Source of the DNA: CAZAYB01 sp964489215
GTDB lineage: Bacteria; Planctomycetota; Phycisphaerae; Sedimentisphaerales; Anaerohalosphaeraceae
NCBI GenBank assembly: GCA_964489215.1
Contig: CAZAYB010000024.1
Location: forward strand, 1-21,910
Direction of reading: 5' to 3'
Length of the DNA: 21,910 bases
The notes under the pieces are model-generated. The model worked only from the letters and a program-made list of their open reading frames with translations, searched no databases and was not told the DNA's origin. Positions 1 through 7,350 of this stretch are shown here, in pieces (position 1 is the stretch's first letter; every line of letters starts with the position of its first letter). The translations under genes were made by a program, and so were the position numbers.

Positions 1-25
1 TGATTAATCTCATTAAGAAGGAAAG

Positions 26-53
26 TTGTTAAGTTCTTTATTTTCGTTATAAT
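26..53 (+). promoter_or_regulatory. Candidate sigma70-type promoter for nusB-parA
   Basis: A -35-like TTGTTA (26-31, 4/6 match) is separated by 16 bp from a perfect TATAAT -10 box (48-53). Transcription would start near 60, leaving a leader of about 87 nt before the GTG of nusB. The first 146 bases hold no convincing gene. One frame is open from 33 to 146 and its stop abuts the nusB start, but it has no ATG/GTG/TTG start. Prediction from the sequence only. Confidence 0.5.
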
Positions 54-146
54 AGAAATGTTCTTGAATATCGTACCGAAATAATCACTGCTGGATATCA
101 TGATGGGATTAAATTATGCGATATAGAACATTTACAGGAGCAATAA

Positions 147-560
147 GTGGACAAAAGGACCATGGCCAGGGAGCTGGCAATGCAGGCTCTTTATCAGCTG
201 GATGTTCAGGGTGATGATCTCTTGCCGAATCTTGAAAGGTTTGTAAGGGAAAACAGCCACGATGAGCTTGTAAATAAACTTGCCAACCAGTGGATCAGGG
301 GGTGCTGGGAGAATCTGCGGGACTGTGACGAGTTTATTAAAAAAGCTGCTATTAAATGGCAGATCTCACGTTTGAGCATGGTTGATAAGGCTATATTAAG
401 GCTCGGAGCATATCAGCTCAAATATTGTGACGATATGCCCGGAAAAGTCATTATTAACGAGGCTATAGAGCTTGCTAAAAAGTTCAGTACTCAGCAGTCT
501 CCAGGATTTGTAAACGGGGTTTTGGACGCGATTTTGAAACAGATCAAAGGTAAGCAATGA
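147..560 (+). CDS. nusB: Transcription antitermination factor NusB
   Basis: NusB binds boxA RNA together with NusE/S10 and helps RNA polymerase read through rRNA operons; it is cytosolic. The 137-residue protein has the usual family length (about 130-145). It shows the conserved all-helical landmarks: an N-terminal RELAMQALYQLD helix (about 8-19), the W-x-ISRLSMVDKAILRLGAYQL block in the middle (about 70-90), and the C-terminal VIINEAIELAKKFS...FVNGVLDAIL signature (about 100-130). The start is GTG at 147, supported by an AGGAG site at 136-140 with 6-nt spacing. The gene ends in an ATGA overlap with parA, so the two are translationally coupled and almost surely one operon. Confidence 0.95.
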   Translation: MDKRTMARELAMQALYQLDVQGDDLLPNLERFVRENSHDELVNKLANQWIRGCWENLRDCDEFIKKAAIKWQISRLSMVDKAILRLGAYQLKYCDDMPGKVIINEAIELAKKFSTQQSPGFVNGVLDAILKQIKGKQ

Positions 561-1507
561 GAAGCATAGCGGTATTGAATCAAAAGGGCGGTGTAGGCAA
601 AACGACAACTGTTGCAAACGTTAGCGCAGCATTAGCTCAAAAGGGAAAAAAAGTTGTGGTTATGGACCTTGACCCGCAGGCTCATCTGACTATACATCTT
701 GGGGTTGATGCCGAAAACCAAGGCTCTGGAAGTTACGAGGTTCTCACACAGTCTGCCGATTTTGAGAAAAACCTTATAAAAGTACGTGAAAATATTTGGA
801 TTATGGCAGCTAATATCGACCTTGTCGGTGCCGAAAGTGAACTTGTAAGCATCGTCGGCAGGGAGACTGTCTTAAGGGAAGCCGTAGACCCGGTAAGGCA
901 AAAATATGACTACCTTATAATTGACTGTCCACCGTCCCTTGGCCTCTTAACATTAAATGCACTTGCTGCCGTAAATGAAATTTTGATACCTGTTCAGCCG
1001 CATTTTCTCGCACTGCAGGGATTTGGGAAACTCCTCCAGACCGTTTCGCTTGTAAACAAAAGAATAAATCCAGCACTGAAGGTTACTGCTATTTTACTTT
1101 GCATGTTTGACAGCCGTACAAGCCTTTCAAGTGAAGTAAATGACGATATTGAGAATTTTTTGGCAAATGCAAGAAAATCGGATCAGCCATGGTCCAAAGC
1201 TGCAGTTGTGCCTATACGTATAAGAAGAAACATTAAGCTTGCGGAGGCGCCAAGCTATGGAAAAACAATTTTTGAATACGAACCAAATTGTAACGGTGCT
1301 GAGGATTACATGGCAGTTGCCCGGTTTATCGATAATCGAAATGATGACACAAATAATTCAGATGATACTCAGGCAGATCAAAAAGATCTTACCCATGTTG
1401 ATAATCAGAAGATAAATTCCAATAAGAAGTTTGATGTCAATCCGCAAACAAATGCAGAAGATATTGACATTGACAGTGTCGATAAGCATGAAGAAAATGC
1501 GATTTAA
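557..1507 (+). CDS. parA: ParA/Soj-family partitioning ATPase, orphan
   Basis: This is a MinD/ParA-superfamily deviant Walker ATPase. Residues 10-17 carry the deviant P-loop KGGVGKTT with the signature Lys10. DLDPQAH (37-43) is the switch I region and YLIIDCPPSLGLLT (119-132) the Walker B/switch II with Asp123. A near-C-terminal EAPSYGKTI...GAEDYMAVARF block (230-257) is typical of chromosomal Soj/ParA. Such proteins bind DNA non-specifically as ATP dimers and position chromosomes, plasmids or protein cargo. At 316 residues it is longer than the usual 250-270; the excess is an Asn/Asp/Gln-rich, probably disordered tail (about 260-316). No parB or parS-like array is visible next to it. The start ATG overlaps the nusB stop by 4 nt. 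Its cargo (chromosome or another system) cannot be told from the sequence. Confidence 0.9.
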   Translation: MRSIAVLNQKGGVGKTTTVANVSAALAQKGKKVVVMDLDPQAHLTIHLGVDAENQGSGSYEVLTQSADFEKNLIKVRENIWIMAANIDLVGAESELVSIVGRETVLREAVDPVRQKYDYLIIDCPPSLGLLTLNALAAVNEILIPVQPHFLALQGFGKLLQTVSLVNKRINPALKVTAILLCMFDSRTSLSSEVNDDIENFLANARKSDQPWSKAAVVPIRIRRNIKLAEAPSYGKTIFEYEPNCNGAEDYMAVARFIDNRNDDTNNSDDTQADQKDLTHVDNQKINSNKKFDVNPQTNAEDIDIDSVDKHEENAI

Positions 1508-1564
1508 CAGCTTTGCCTGATAACCCTGATTTTTAAAACTTCCATTCAGTCAAAGGCGCATAAA

Positions 1565-1607
1565 AAAAGACTGCCCTGTGGATGAGTTTGTTTAAGAGCA
1601 GCCTTTT
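1565..1607. terminator. Hairpin between convergent parA and aldo/keto reductase
   Basis: AAAAGACTGC (1565-1574) pairs with GCAGCCTTTT (1598-1607) with a single A-C mismatch, around a loop of 23 nt. The A-run on one side and T-run on the other make it a plausible bidirectional terminator for the two converging genes. The loop is long and the stem imperfect, so this is tentative. Confidence 0.45.
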
Positions 1608-1666
1608 ATAAATATTCAAACCTGACAATTACATACTACACCTGTTAGCAATATATTGTCAACATG

Positions 1667-1690
1667 TTTTTTTTCTAAGTGTAAAAAAAA
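1667..1690. repeat. T8/A8 inverted repeat
   Basis: A run of eight T (1667-1674) and a run of eight A (1683-1690) flank an 8-nt spacer, CTAAGTGT. The pair is in the gap between parA and the reductase. It can form an A-T-only stem and may add to termination on either strand, or may just be low-complexity spacer. Confidence 0.35.
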
Positions 1691-1721
1691 TACCATACCG
1701 TGTATTTTCTCAGATTCATTT

Positions 1722-2729
1722 CTAAAATGTACCGTTCTGATTATTTATTACACCTTCAATTTGCTTAAGCTCATCATCACTGAATTCAGCATTATTAAGA
1801 GAGTTAACATTTTCTTTTATTTGGGATGGTCTGCTTGCCCCTGTAAGCACAGATGTTATTCGTTTGTCTTTAAGCAGCCACACAAGTGCCATCTGTGCAA
1901 GTGTCTGATTTCGATTTTTTGCGATTTCACGCAGTTTTTTTATTTTTTCCAAAAGAGAATCTGTAAGGCTGTTCTTGTTTAAAAAGGAACTGCTGCTTGA
2001 AATTCTTGAATCCTTTGGAATGCCATTAAGGTATTTTTCAGTAAGCAAGCCCTGGGCCAGAGGACAAAACGCAATTGAACCGATTCCTTTTGCCTCAAGA
2101 GTATCAAGTAATTTATCTTCTACCCATCTTTCCAGCATGGAATAATTGGGTTGATGTATAAGGCACGGCGTATTAAGCGATTCCAGTATCTCCGCAGCCT
2201 TTCTTGTCTGCTCTGCATTATATGACGAAATTCCTGCATAAAGAGTTTTCCCCTGCCTGACCGCCTGAGCAAGTGCACCCATCGTTTCTTCAAGCGGACT
2301 ATCTGGATCAGGCCTGTGAGAGTAAAATATATCTACGTAATCAAGCTGCATTCTCGAAAGGCTCTGGTCAAGGCTGGCAAGAAGATATTTTCTCGAACCC
2401 CATTCACCGTATGGACCTGGCCACATTCGATACCCCGCCTTTGATGAAATAATAAGTTCGTCACGATATGACCGGAGATCGCTTTGCATAATTTTTCCGA
2501 AATTGAGTTCCGCTGATCCATCAGGAGTTCCGTAATTATTAGCAAGATCAAAATGGGTAATTCCAAGATCAAAAGCGGCGAAGATCATCTTTTGTGCATT
2601 CTTAAAATCACTGCTGTGCCCAAAATTATGCCATAAACCAAGTGAAATCGCTGGCAGCAAAAGCCCTGAATTACCACACCTTCGGTATTCCATTTTGTCA
2701 TAACGTTGCTCATTTGCCTTGTAACTCAT
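1722..2729 (-). CDS. yghZ: Aldo/keto reductase, YghZ/GpR (AKR14) type
   Basis: An NADPH-dependent (beta/alpha)8 reductase of 335 residues. It resembles E. coli YghZ (L-glyceraldehyde-3-phosphate reductase, also active on methylglyoxal) through most of its length: the YRRCGNSGLLLPAISLGLWHNFG block (about 15-37), FDLANNYG with Asp61 and Tyr66, SSKAGY with Lys97, the WPGPYGEWGSRKYLLASLDQSL block, and YSHRPD with His138. Together these give the AKR catalytic tetrad Asp-Tyr-Lys-His. The cofactor-binding end near the C-terminus (VLTGASRPSQIKENV) is also present. The likely role is detoxification of small aldehydes, or reduction of triose or lactaldehyde-type intermediates. The ATG start follows an AAGGAT site. 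It lies 66 bp downstream of the AsmA-like gene on the same strand and may be co-transcribed with it. Confidence 0.9.
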   Translation of the reverse strand: MSYKANEQRYDKMEYRRCGNSGLLLPAISLGLWHNFGHSSDFKNAQKMIFAAFDLGITHFDLANNYGTPDGSAELNFGKIMQSDLRSYRDELIISSKAGYRMWPGPYGEWGSRKYLLASLDQSLSRMQLDYVDIFYSHRPDPDSPLEETMGALAQAVRQGKTLYAGISSYNAEQTRKAAEILESLNTPCLIHQPNYSMLERWVEDKLLDTLEAKGIGSIAFCPLAQGLLTEKYLNGIPKDSRISSSSSFLNKNSLTDSLLEKIKKLREIAKNRNQTLAQMALVWLLKDKRITSVLTGASRPSQIKENVNSLNNAEFSDDELKQIEGVINNQNGTF

Positions 2730-2795
2730 TGTAATATCCTTAATTTAATAACAAATTGACGTACCTCAGTTTTTTTTCAGAGGCTCCTTAAATAG

Positions 2796-4397
2796 TCATT
2801 TTTTTTCATCAGAATTGAAAACTGAAATTATTGAATTGATTATTGCTTCCGCAAATTCTCCGCCGCTTTCAGCGGTATTCTTAAAAAATTCAAGTGTTGC
2901 ATTACCAATATCTTCTACAGGCTGCTTTGAAATAAGTTTGGAAGGAGGTTCTTCCCAGTTGCCTTTTACCCTGAGCCGTGTCAAATCATCACTTAGCCGC
3001 GAAAAAAGATTCACAACAGGTATAGCGTTCAAAACACCGCTTACATTTTTTAACGGAAGCACGATTACATAGCAGTCAATGTATTTTTTTTGAAGGTCGA
3101 CAACACCGCCTTGCTGAACTTTCACAGCGGCCAATGAATTAGCGATCTCTCCGTTTTCAATTGTGACCAGTTCGTCAACAATAGAATAATCTATCTTAAC
3201 ATCTGACAAATATCCGGGATTGATGTCCTTGAGACCTGCTATATTAAAAATACCTGACACCAGGGGGATCGATATTACGTCTGCTTCATCGATTGCCAAT
3301 GTGCCATTGCCCAGAAGTGAGGGCTTTTCCTGGGGTACAAGTGTAAAGTCTAAACTTGCTGCCATAACCCCTTTTTTGGGTTTATTTTTGCTTTGTAAAG
3401 CCTCTGCAAGTTTCGGCAAACTGACATTTACAGCTTTTGCAAGCCCCTGGTAATGCATTTGATAACTTTGATCAGGTCCGCCAAAGATCCTGGCCTCAAA
3501 ATCTCCACCCGCTATGACAGCTGATATGTTCCTGGACTCAAAATGATCAGGGGAAAATTCAAAATCTCCATTTGCCTGGCTCGCTGCAATTATGTCGTTC
3601 AAAAAAATATTGCAGTTAATGAATTCAATATTACCTTTTGGCCTTAAGCTTTTCCTGTCATTCAATAACCCGTCTGCTGACATTATTGTTTTAACTTTAC
3701 CCTCTCCTGTAAAAGTTCCGGGAAGTTCAGCAAGATGCAGCATTATTTTGATATGCTTCCTCGAAAGCTGATTTTCATATTCAAGATTATATCTCAGCCT
3801 GCCCTCGGACTGATCAAATCTGCCCGAACATTCAGCATCCGCTTTGCCCTTTATACCTTTCGGCCCAACTGCGGAAAAATCAATCTTATCGTCGCCAAAA
3901 GCAACTGCCAGATAAAGGTCTGACGCAAAAACTTCTTTCCCAACAGGCGTTTTTATCGACAAATCCAGTTTTTGAATGTCAAATTTCCTTATTCTTATAG
4001 GCTCACCATTTCTCTTGGTTTTTATAAAAGGGGCCGTGATATCATGATTATCCGTATGCATTGTAACATGCATTTTAGAAATTGTGATTATTGTCGGATA
4101 AGGTTTGGGGCCAGGATAATCTGCCAGCTGAATTTCAACATTTTGAGCAGTTGCCCACGTCCTCCACTTCTTGTCATAAAGAATCAGTCTTTCAACCTGA
4201 AGATTGCCGGAAAAATCCAGATGGGCGCTTTTAACATTCACGTTACCGTCCCAGAATTTGTTTATTTCGGTAATAAGCGAGGGTTTAAGTTTTGATGGTA
4301 CATACCACCAGAAAATGCCGAAAAAAACACATCCAGCTATAATTAAAACAAAAAGCAGCGTCAATATTAACAAATTTATTTTGTTCTTAAATGCCAA
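2796..4397 (-). CDS. AsmA-like membrane-anchored protein
   Basis: A 533-residue protein with one N-terminal transmembrane helix (about 8-30, very hydrophobic, no lipobox usage evident). It is followed by a long beta-rich periplasmic region of the AsmA/TamB/DUF748 style, with alternating short hydrophobic strands such as GNIEFINCNIFL and GNGTLAIDEADVI and phrases like VSGIFNIAGLKD and LRVKGNWEEP near the C-terminus that recur in AsmA C-terminal domains. Family knowledge: these bridge-like proteins are implicated in phospholipid movement between inner and outer membranes and in outer-membrane homeostasis. The start is a TTG at 4395-4397, preceded by AGAGG at 5-nt spacing. The family assignment comes from overall pattern, not a sharp motif, so the exact subfamily is open. 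It is divergent from fetA with only 51 bp between. Confidence 0.65.
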   Translation of the reverse strand: MAFKNKINLLILTLLFVLIIAGCVFFGIFWWYVPSKLKPSLITEINKFWDGNVNVKSAHLDFSGNLQVERLILYDKKWRTWATAQNVEIQLADYPGPKPYPTIITISKMHVTMHTDNHDITAPFIKTKRNGEPIRIRKFDIQKLDLSIKTPVGKEVFASDLYLAVAFGDDKIDFSAVGPKGIKGKADAECSGRFDQSEGRLRYNLEYENQLSRKHIKIMLHLAELPGTFTGEGKVKTIMSADGLLNDRKSLRPKGNIEFINCNIFLNDIIAASQANGDFEFSPDHFESRNISAVIAGGDFEARIFGGPDQSYQMHYQGLAKAVNVSLPKLAEALQSKNKPKKGVMAASLDFTLVPQEKPSLLGNGTLAIDEADVISIPLVSGIFNIAGLKDINPGYLSDVKIDYSIVDELVTIENGEIANSLAAVKVQQGGVVDLQKKYIDCYVIVLPLKNVSGVLNAIPVVNLFSRLSDDLTRLRVKGNWEEPPSKLISKQPVEDIGNATLEFFKNTAESGGEFAEAIINSIISVFNSDEKK

Positions 4398-4448
4398 AAT
4401 TACCTCTGATTATATTGTTGATAACTGTATTTTAAAGGCAGATTTTCT

Positions 4449-5201
4449 ATGATGAAATCAGGATATTCCTTAAAATGTTTTTTTACTGGTGCCCTTTATT
4501 TTGCTGGAACAGTTGGACTTGTCTGTTATTATGTCCTCATGAACATACATAGACAAGACAATTCTGTTCTGGAAGTTAAGGATCTTGCACTGAGTTTTGC
4601 AGGAAAAAACATAGTTGCAGGCCTGAATTTAAAAATAAATAAAGCAGATAAAATGACTCTCACCGGCATAAGCGGAAGTGGAAAAACCTCCGTCTTAAAA
4701 AGCATTATGGGCCTTGTAAAAACTGATAAAGGCCAAATAATTGTAAACGGAAAAAAGCTTGACAAAGAAACGGTCTGGCAAATAAGAAAAAACATAGCAT
4801 ACGTCCCCCAGGAACCTGTACTTGGTCACGGCAGTGTAAAAGACCTCCTGCAAAGGACTTTCGAATTAAAAGCAAATTCACATCTTCACTGGAATACAAA
4901 AAAAGCAATAGATTGTTTTGACCGCCTTGGCCTTTCCGCAAGTCTCCTGAAATCGCAAACTGAACTGCTAAGCGGAGGAGAAAAACAAAGGATCGCAATA
5001 GCACTGGCGATTCTGCTGCAAAGAAAAATATTCCTGTTGGATGAACCGGTTAGTGCGCTGGACGCAGAAAATGCAAAAAGGGTAAATAAGTTCTTCTTTG
5101 ATTACCCTGATGTCGCGGTTCTCTGTGCCGCTCATGACCCCAAAAGCATAAGTTTTGCAAATAAAAATGTAAACCTGGATTATTTAAAGGAAACTTACTG
5201 A
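4449..5201 (+). CDS. fetA: ABC transporter ATP-binding protein, FetA (YbbL) type
   Basis: Cytosolic ATPase of a two-component exporter. In the long form, Walker A is GISGSGKT (73-80), the Q-loop Gln is 121 (YVPQEP), the ABC signature is LSGGEKQR (174-181), Walker B is FLLDEP (195-200), the D-loop SALD follows, and the switch His is 229. The partner is the UPF0014 permease encoded next, overlapping by 1 nt (TGATG); E. coli FetAB is reported to export iron and ease peroxide stress. The start is uncertain. ATG at 4449 adds about 30 residues that look like a transmembrane segment; it has a distant AAAGG site. ATG at 4539 gives a normal N-terminus (MNIHRQDNSVLEV, 220 residues) but no clear Shine-Dalgarno. 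On family length I favour 4539 biologically and keep the longer frame here because of its better ribosome site. Confidence 0.85.
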   Translation: MMKSGYSLKCFFTGALYFAGTVGLVCYYVLMNIHRQDNSVLEVKDLALSFAGKNIVAGLNLKINKADKMTLTGISGSGKTSVLKSIMGLVKTDKGQIIVNGKKLDKETVWQIRKNIAYVPQEPVLGHGSVKDLLQRTFELKANSHLHWNTKKAIDCFDRLGLSASLLKSQTELLSGGEKQRIAIALAILLQRKIFLLDEPVSALDAENAKRVNKFFFDYPDVAVLCAAHDPKSISFANKNVNLDYLKETY

Positions 5202-5992
5202 TGGACGTTGTACAGGTCAGCCCATTAAGGCTCGCTATGGGCTATGGACTAATCATATTTCCGCTCGCGGTTGTCCTGTGGTACAAAACAAAAATGGTAA
5301 AACAAATAGCTGTAGCCGTTACAAGAATGACGCTTCAGCTTTTGTTTGTCGGCCTATATCTGCAGGTTGTCTTCCAGATTGATAAATGGTGGCTCACATC
5401 ATTATGGCTCATTGTAATGATAACCGTTGCCGACTTTTCCATTGTAAAAGGATGCTCAATAAGACTGTCAAAATTCTGGTGGCAGCTGTTTATAGCATTG
5501 CTGCTGGGAACTGCAATACCCTTGTTTTATTTCATAGCAGTTATAATTGGAAAGCCTGATATCCTCTCCGCAAGATTTGCAATTCCAGTAGGAGGAATGA
5601 TTCTCGGTAACTGTCTCAGGGTCGATATCATTGGCGTCAGGCAGTTTTATCAAACTATTCGAAAAGAAAAAAAACAATACGAGTTCATGCTTTCACAGGG
5701 AGCAACCCTGACAGAGGCAATAATGCCCTTTGCCAAAGATGCGGTAACAGCAGCTCTTTCACCTGCAGTGGCTACAATGACAACTATCGGCTTAGTTGCA
5801 CTTCCAGGAATGATGACTGGGGTAATACTCGGCGGTGCAGACCCTGCAACCGCAATTAAATATCAAATAGCAATTATGATTGCCATCTTTTCAGGAACTT
5901 CAATCACTGTCTCTGCTGCCATAATGCTGACCGTCAGAACAAGTTTCGATAAATTCGGCATTCTCAACAACGATATTTTCAGGACAGGCTAA
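5201..5992 (+). CDS. fetB: UPF0014 permease, FetB (YbbM) type
   Basis: An integral inner-membrane protein of 263 residues with about seven hydrophobic segments. It carries the hallmarks of UPF0014/FetB: IPVGGMILGNCL (about 128-139), the cytoplasmic loop with SQGAT and a conserved basic/acidic stretch, and the strongly conserved GLVALPGMMTGVILGGADP motif followed by AIKYQIAIMI (about 196-225). With the ATPase encoded immediately upstream it should form a small metal (iron) exporter. The gene runs tail-to-tail into the transaldolase gene and the two coding regions overlap by 4 bp (5989-5992), so no terminator can sit between them. Confidence 0.9.
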   Translation: MDVVQVSPLRLAMGYGLIIFPLAVVLWYKTKMVKQIAVAVTRMTLQLLFVGLYLQVVFQIDKWWLTSLWLIVMITVADFSIVKGCSIRLSKFWWQLFIALLLGTAIPLFYFIAVIIGKPDILSARFAIPVGGMILGNCLRVDIIGVRQFYQTIRKEKKQYEFMLSQGATLTEAIMPFAKDAVTAALSPAVATMTTIGLVALPGMMTGVILGGADPATAIKYQIAIMIAIFSGTSITVSAAIMLTVRTSFDKFGILNNDIFRTG

Positions 5993-7254
5993 CTGCTGGA
6001 CACTGTTTTTATTCTGTCGTCGAGTTTCTGTTGATCTCTCGCAAAAGTATAAAAAGCATGAAGGTTCATAAGTGAGTCAAGACCGATTTCTCCACCCTTA
6101 AGCGATTGCTGCCATCGTTTGTAAACTGGTATTTTCCCATCCGCTGCCGCAGTCTGAATGTCCTGATCACTCCAGCGGGGAAGAAGATCTCCTGCTTTCA
6201 GCGAATCAAGCTTAGCCTGCAAATCTGATGCAGTCATGCTGTCAACATCACTTTCAATAAGTTTTTCAACCATGCTCATAAATGCTTCGCTTACATCCCA
6301 AAGGCTTGAAGCGTTGATATCTTCAGCTTTTACTCCCTCTTTAAGTTCAATCTGTGGATCGTGTTCAACCTGGCTGCTGATGCTTTCATGCTTTTGCTGT
6401 CGGAATTGCTCTGCGACTTTTGTCGGCATTGTATAGACATCAACCCCCGCAAGTGAAATAGCCTGTTCTCCGGTACGCATTGAAGCACCGATCAGCATCG
6501 AATCTGTATTATTGGACATTCGAAGCTTCTTAACCCATCGCTGAGTAGAAAGTGTGGTTTTTTCACCGAAGTTATCACCCGTACCGAGCCCGTTATCAGC
6601 GATAAATGAATTGAGCCTGCCCATAAATACATTCACATATTTGGGGTTAGTCAATCTGCAGGCAAGATAATTTTGCCTTGCAGAAAAACCAAGCGTAAAG
6701 TTTACCGGAATACCCATAGCCGAAACCTTCCTCGCCGAAAGATAGCCCGATGCGGTAAGAGGTATCTTTATATAAAATCTTTCCGGACAGATTTCATAAA
6801 ATCGCCTGGCATATTCGATAGTTCGCTCAACATCATTCCCCAGATCCGTGTGTAGCTCTACGGACACATGAGCATCAAATTTCCTGACAAGCTTAAGTGC
6901 ATGCTTTGCGTTAAGTATGAAACCTATCTCAAGAACAAGGTCCTTATCATTAATATTCGGAGCCTCCTGCCTTATCATTTCAGCGGATTCTTTGATAAGG
7001 TCATCATAAATACCTTTTTGAACCTCCTTGTTGAGCAGTGTATTGTTAGTTGTCAAAGCTTCAAACTGACTGCACCAGAGCTTTTCAGCTTGTTCGATAT
7101 CACCCGTATCAAGCCAAAGACGGGTACCCGCATCTCTAAGTTTCTGGAAATTATCATCAGGTTTGACTTCTGCCCCCGGCTGACCGAAATTATGATCGAA
7201 ATCCTTAAGAACAAATTCTTTGGTCTTCGCTTTTAATTTTTCTGAATCACTCAT
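5989..7254 (-). CDS. Transaldolase-family protein with C-terminal extension
   Basis: A Schiff-base (beta/alpha)8 aldolase of the transaldolase family. Seen motifs: LWLDTGDI with Asp49 (equivalent of TalB Asp17), ALTTNNTLL (67-74), FYIKIPLTASG with the Schiff-base Lys163, GIPVNFTLGFS with Asn185, a VNVFMGRL segment (207-214) with Arg213, and LIGASMRTGEQ (255-264). The expected pathway role is transfer of a dihydroxyacetone unit between sugar phosphates. Two departures are visible. The usual SPF-GR motif has Asn208 where TalB-type enzymes have Ser. The protein is 421 residues, against about 220 (FSA) or 315-ish (TalB), with a helical, polar tail from about 290 onward. ATG start with GAGGGG at about 5 nt. 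It lies 96 bp downstream of dctM on the same strand but has its own promoter candidate. Confidence 0.8.
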   Translation of the reverse strand: MSDSEKLKAKTKEFVLKDFDHNFGQPGAEVKPDDNFQKLRDAGTRLWLDTGDIEQAEKLWCSQFEALTTNNTLLNKEVQKGIYDDLIKESAEMIRQEAPNINDKDLVLEIGFILNAKHALKLVRKFDAHVSVELHTDLGNDVERTIEYARRFYEICPERFYIKIPLTASGYLSARKVSAMGIPVNFTLGFSARQNYLACRLTNPKYVNVFMGRLNSFIADNGLGTGDNFGEKTTLSTQRWVKKLRMSNNTDSMLIGASMRTGEQAISLAGVDVYTMPTKVAEQFRQQKHESISSQVEHDPQIELKEGVKAEDINASSLWDVSEAFMSMVEKLIESDVDSMTASDLQAKLDSLKAGDLLPRWSDQDIQTAAADGKIPVYKRWQQSLKGGEIGLDSLMNLHAFYTFARDQQKLDDRIKTVSSS

Positions 7255-7311
7255 TTTTACCCCTCAATATACTATAATTAAAATCTTTCCTAACTTAACA
7301 CAGTTACATTC

Positions 7312-7339
7312 ATTATACAAAAACCAGCAGAATCTTCAA
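7312..7339 (-). promoter_or_regulatory. Candidate promoter of the transaldolase gene
   Basis: Read on the minus strand, TTGAAG (7334-7339, 4/6) is followed after 16 bp by a perfect TATAAT (7312-7317). The start would be near 7305, about 50 nt ahead of the transaldolase ATG. It suggests the transaldolase can be expressed separately from the TRAP genes upstream. Confidence 0.5.
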
Positions 7340-7350
7340 GTGGTATATTT

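Noticed and set aside
1656..1982. Plus-strand open frame of 108 codons
   Set aside because: It lies mostly antisense to the well-supported aldo/keto reductase, is rich in Cys/Phe/Ile low-quality composition and has no clear ribosome site.
2740..2795. CCTC...GAGG stem between the AsmA-like gene and the reductase as a terminator
   Set aside because: The stem is only four to six pairs with a mismatch and no T-tract on the transcribed strand, so read-through is more likely.
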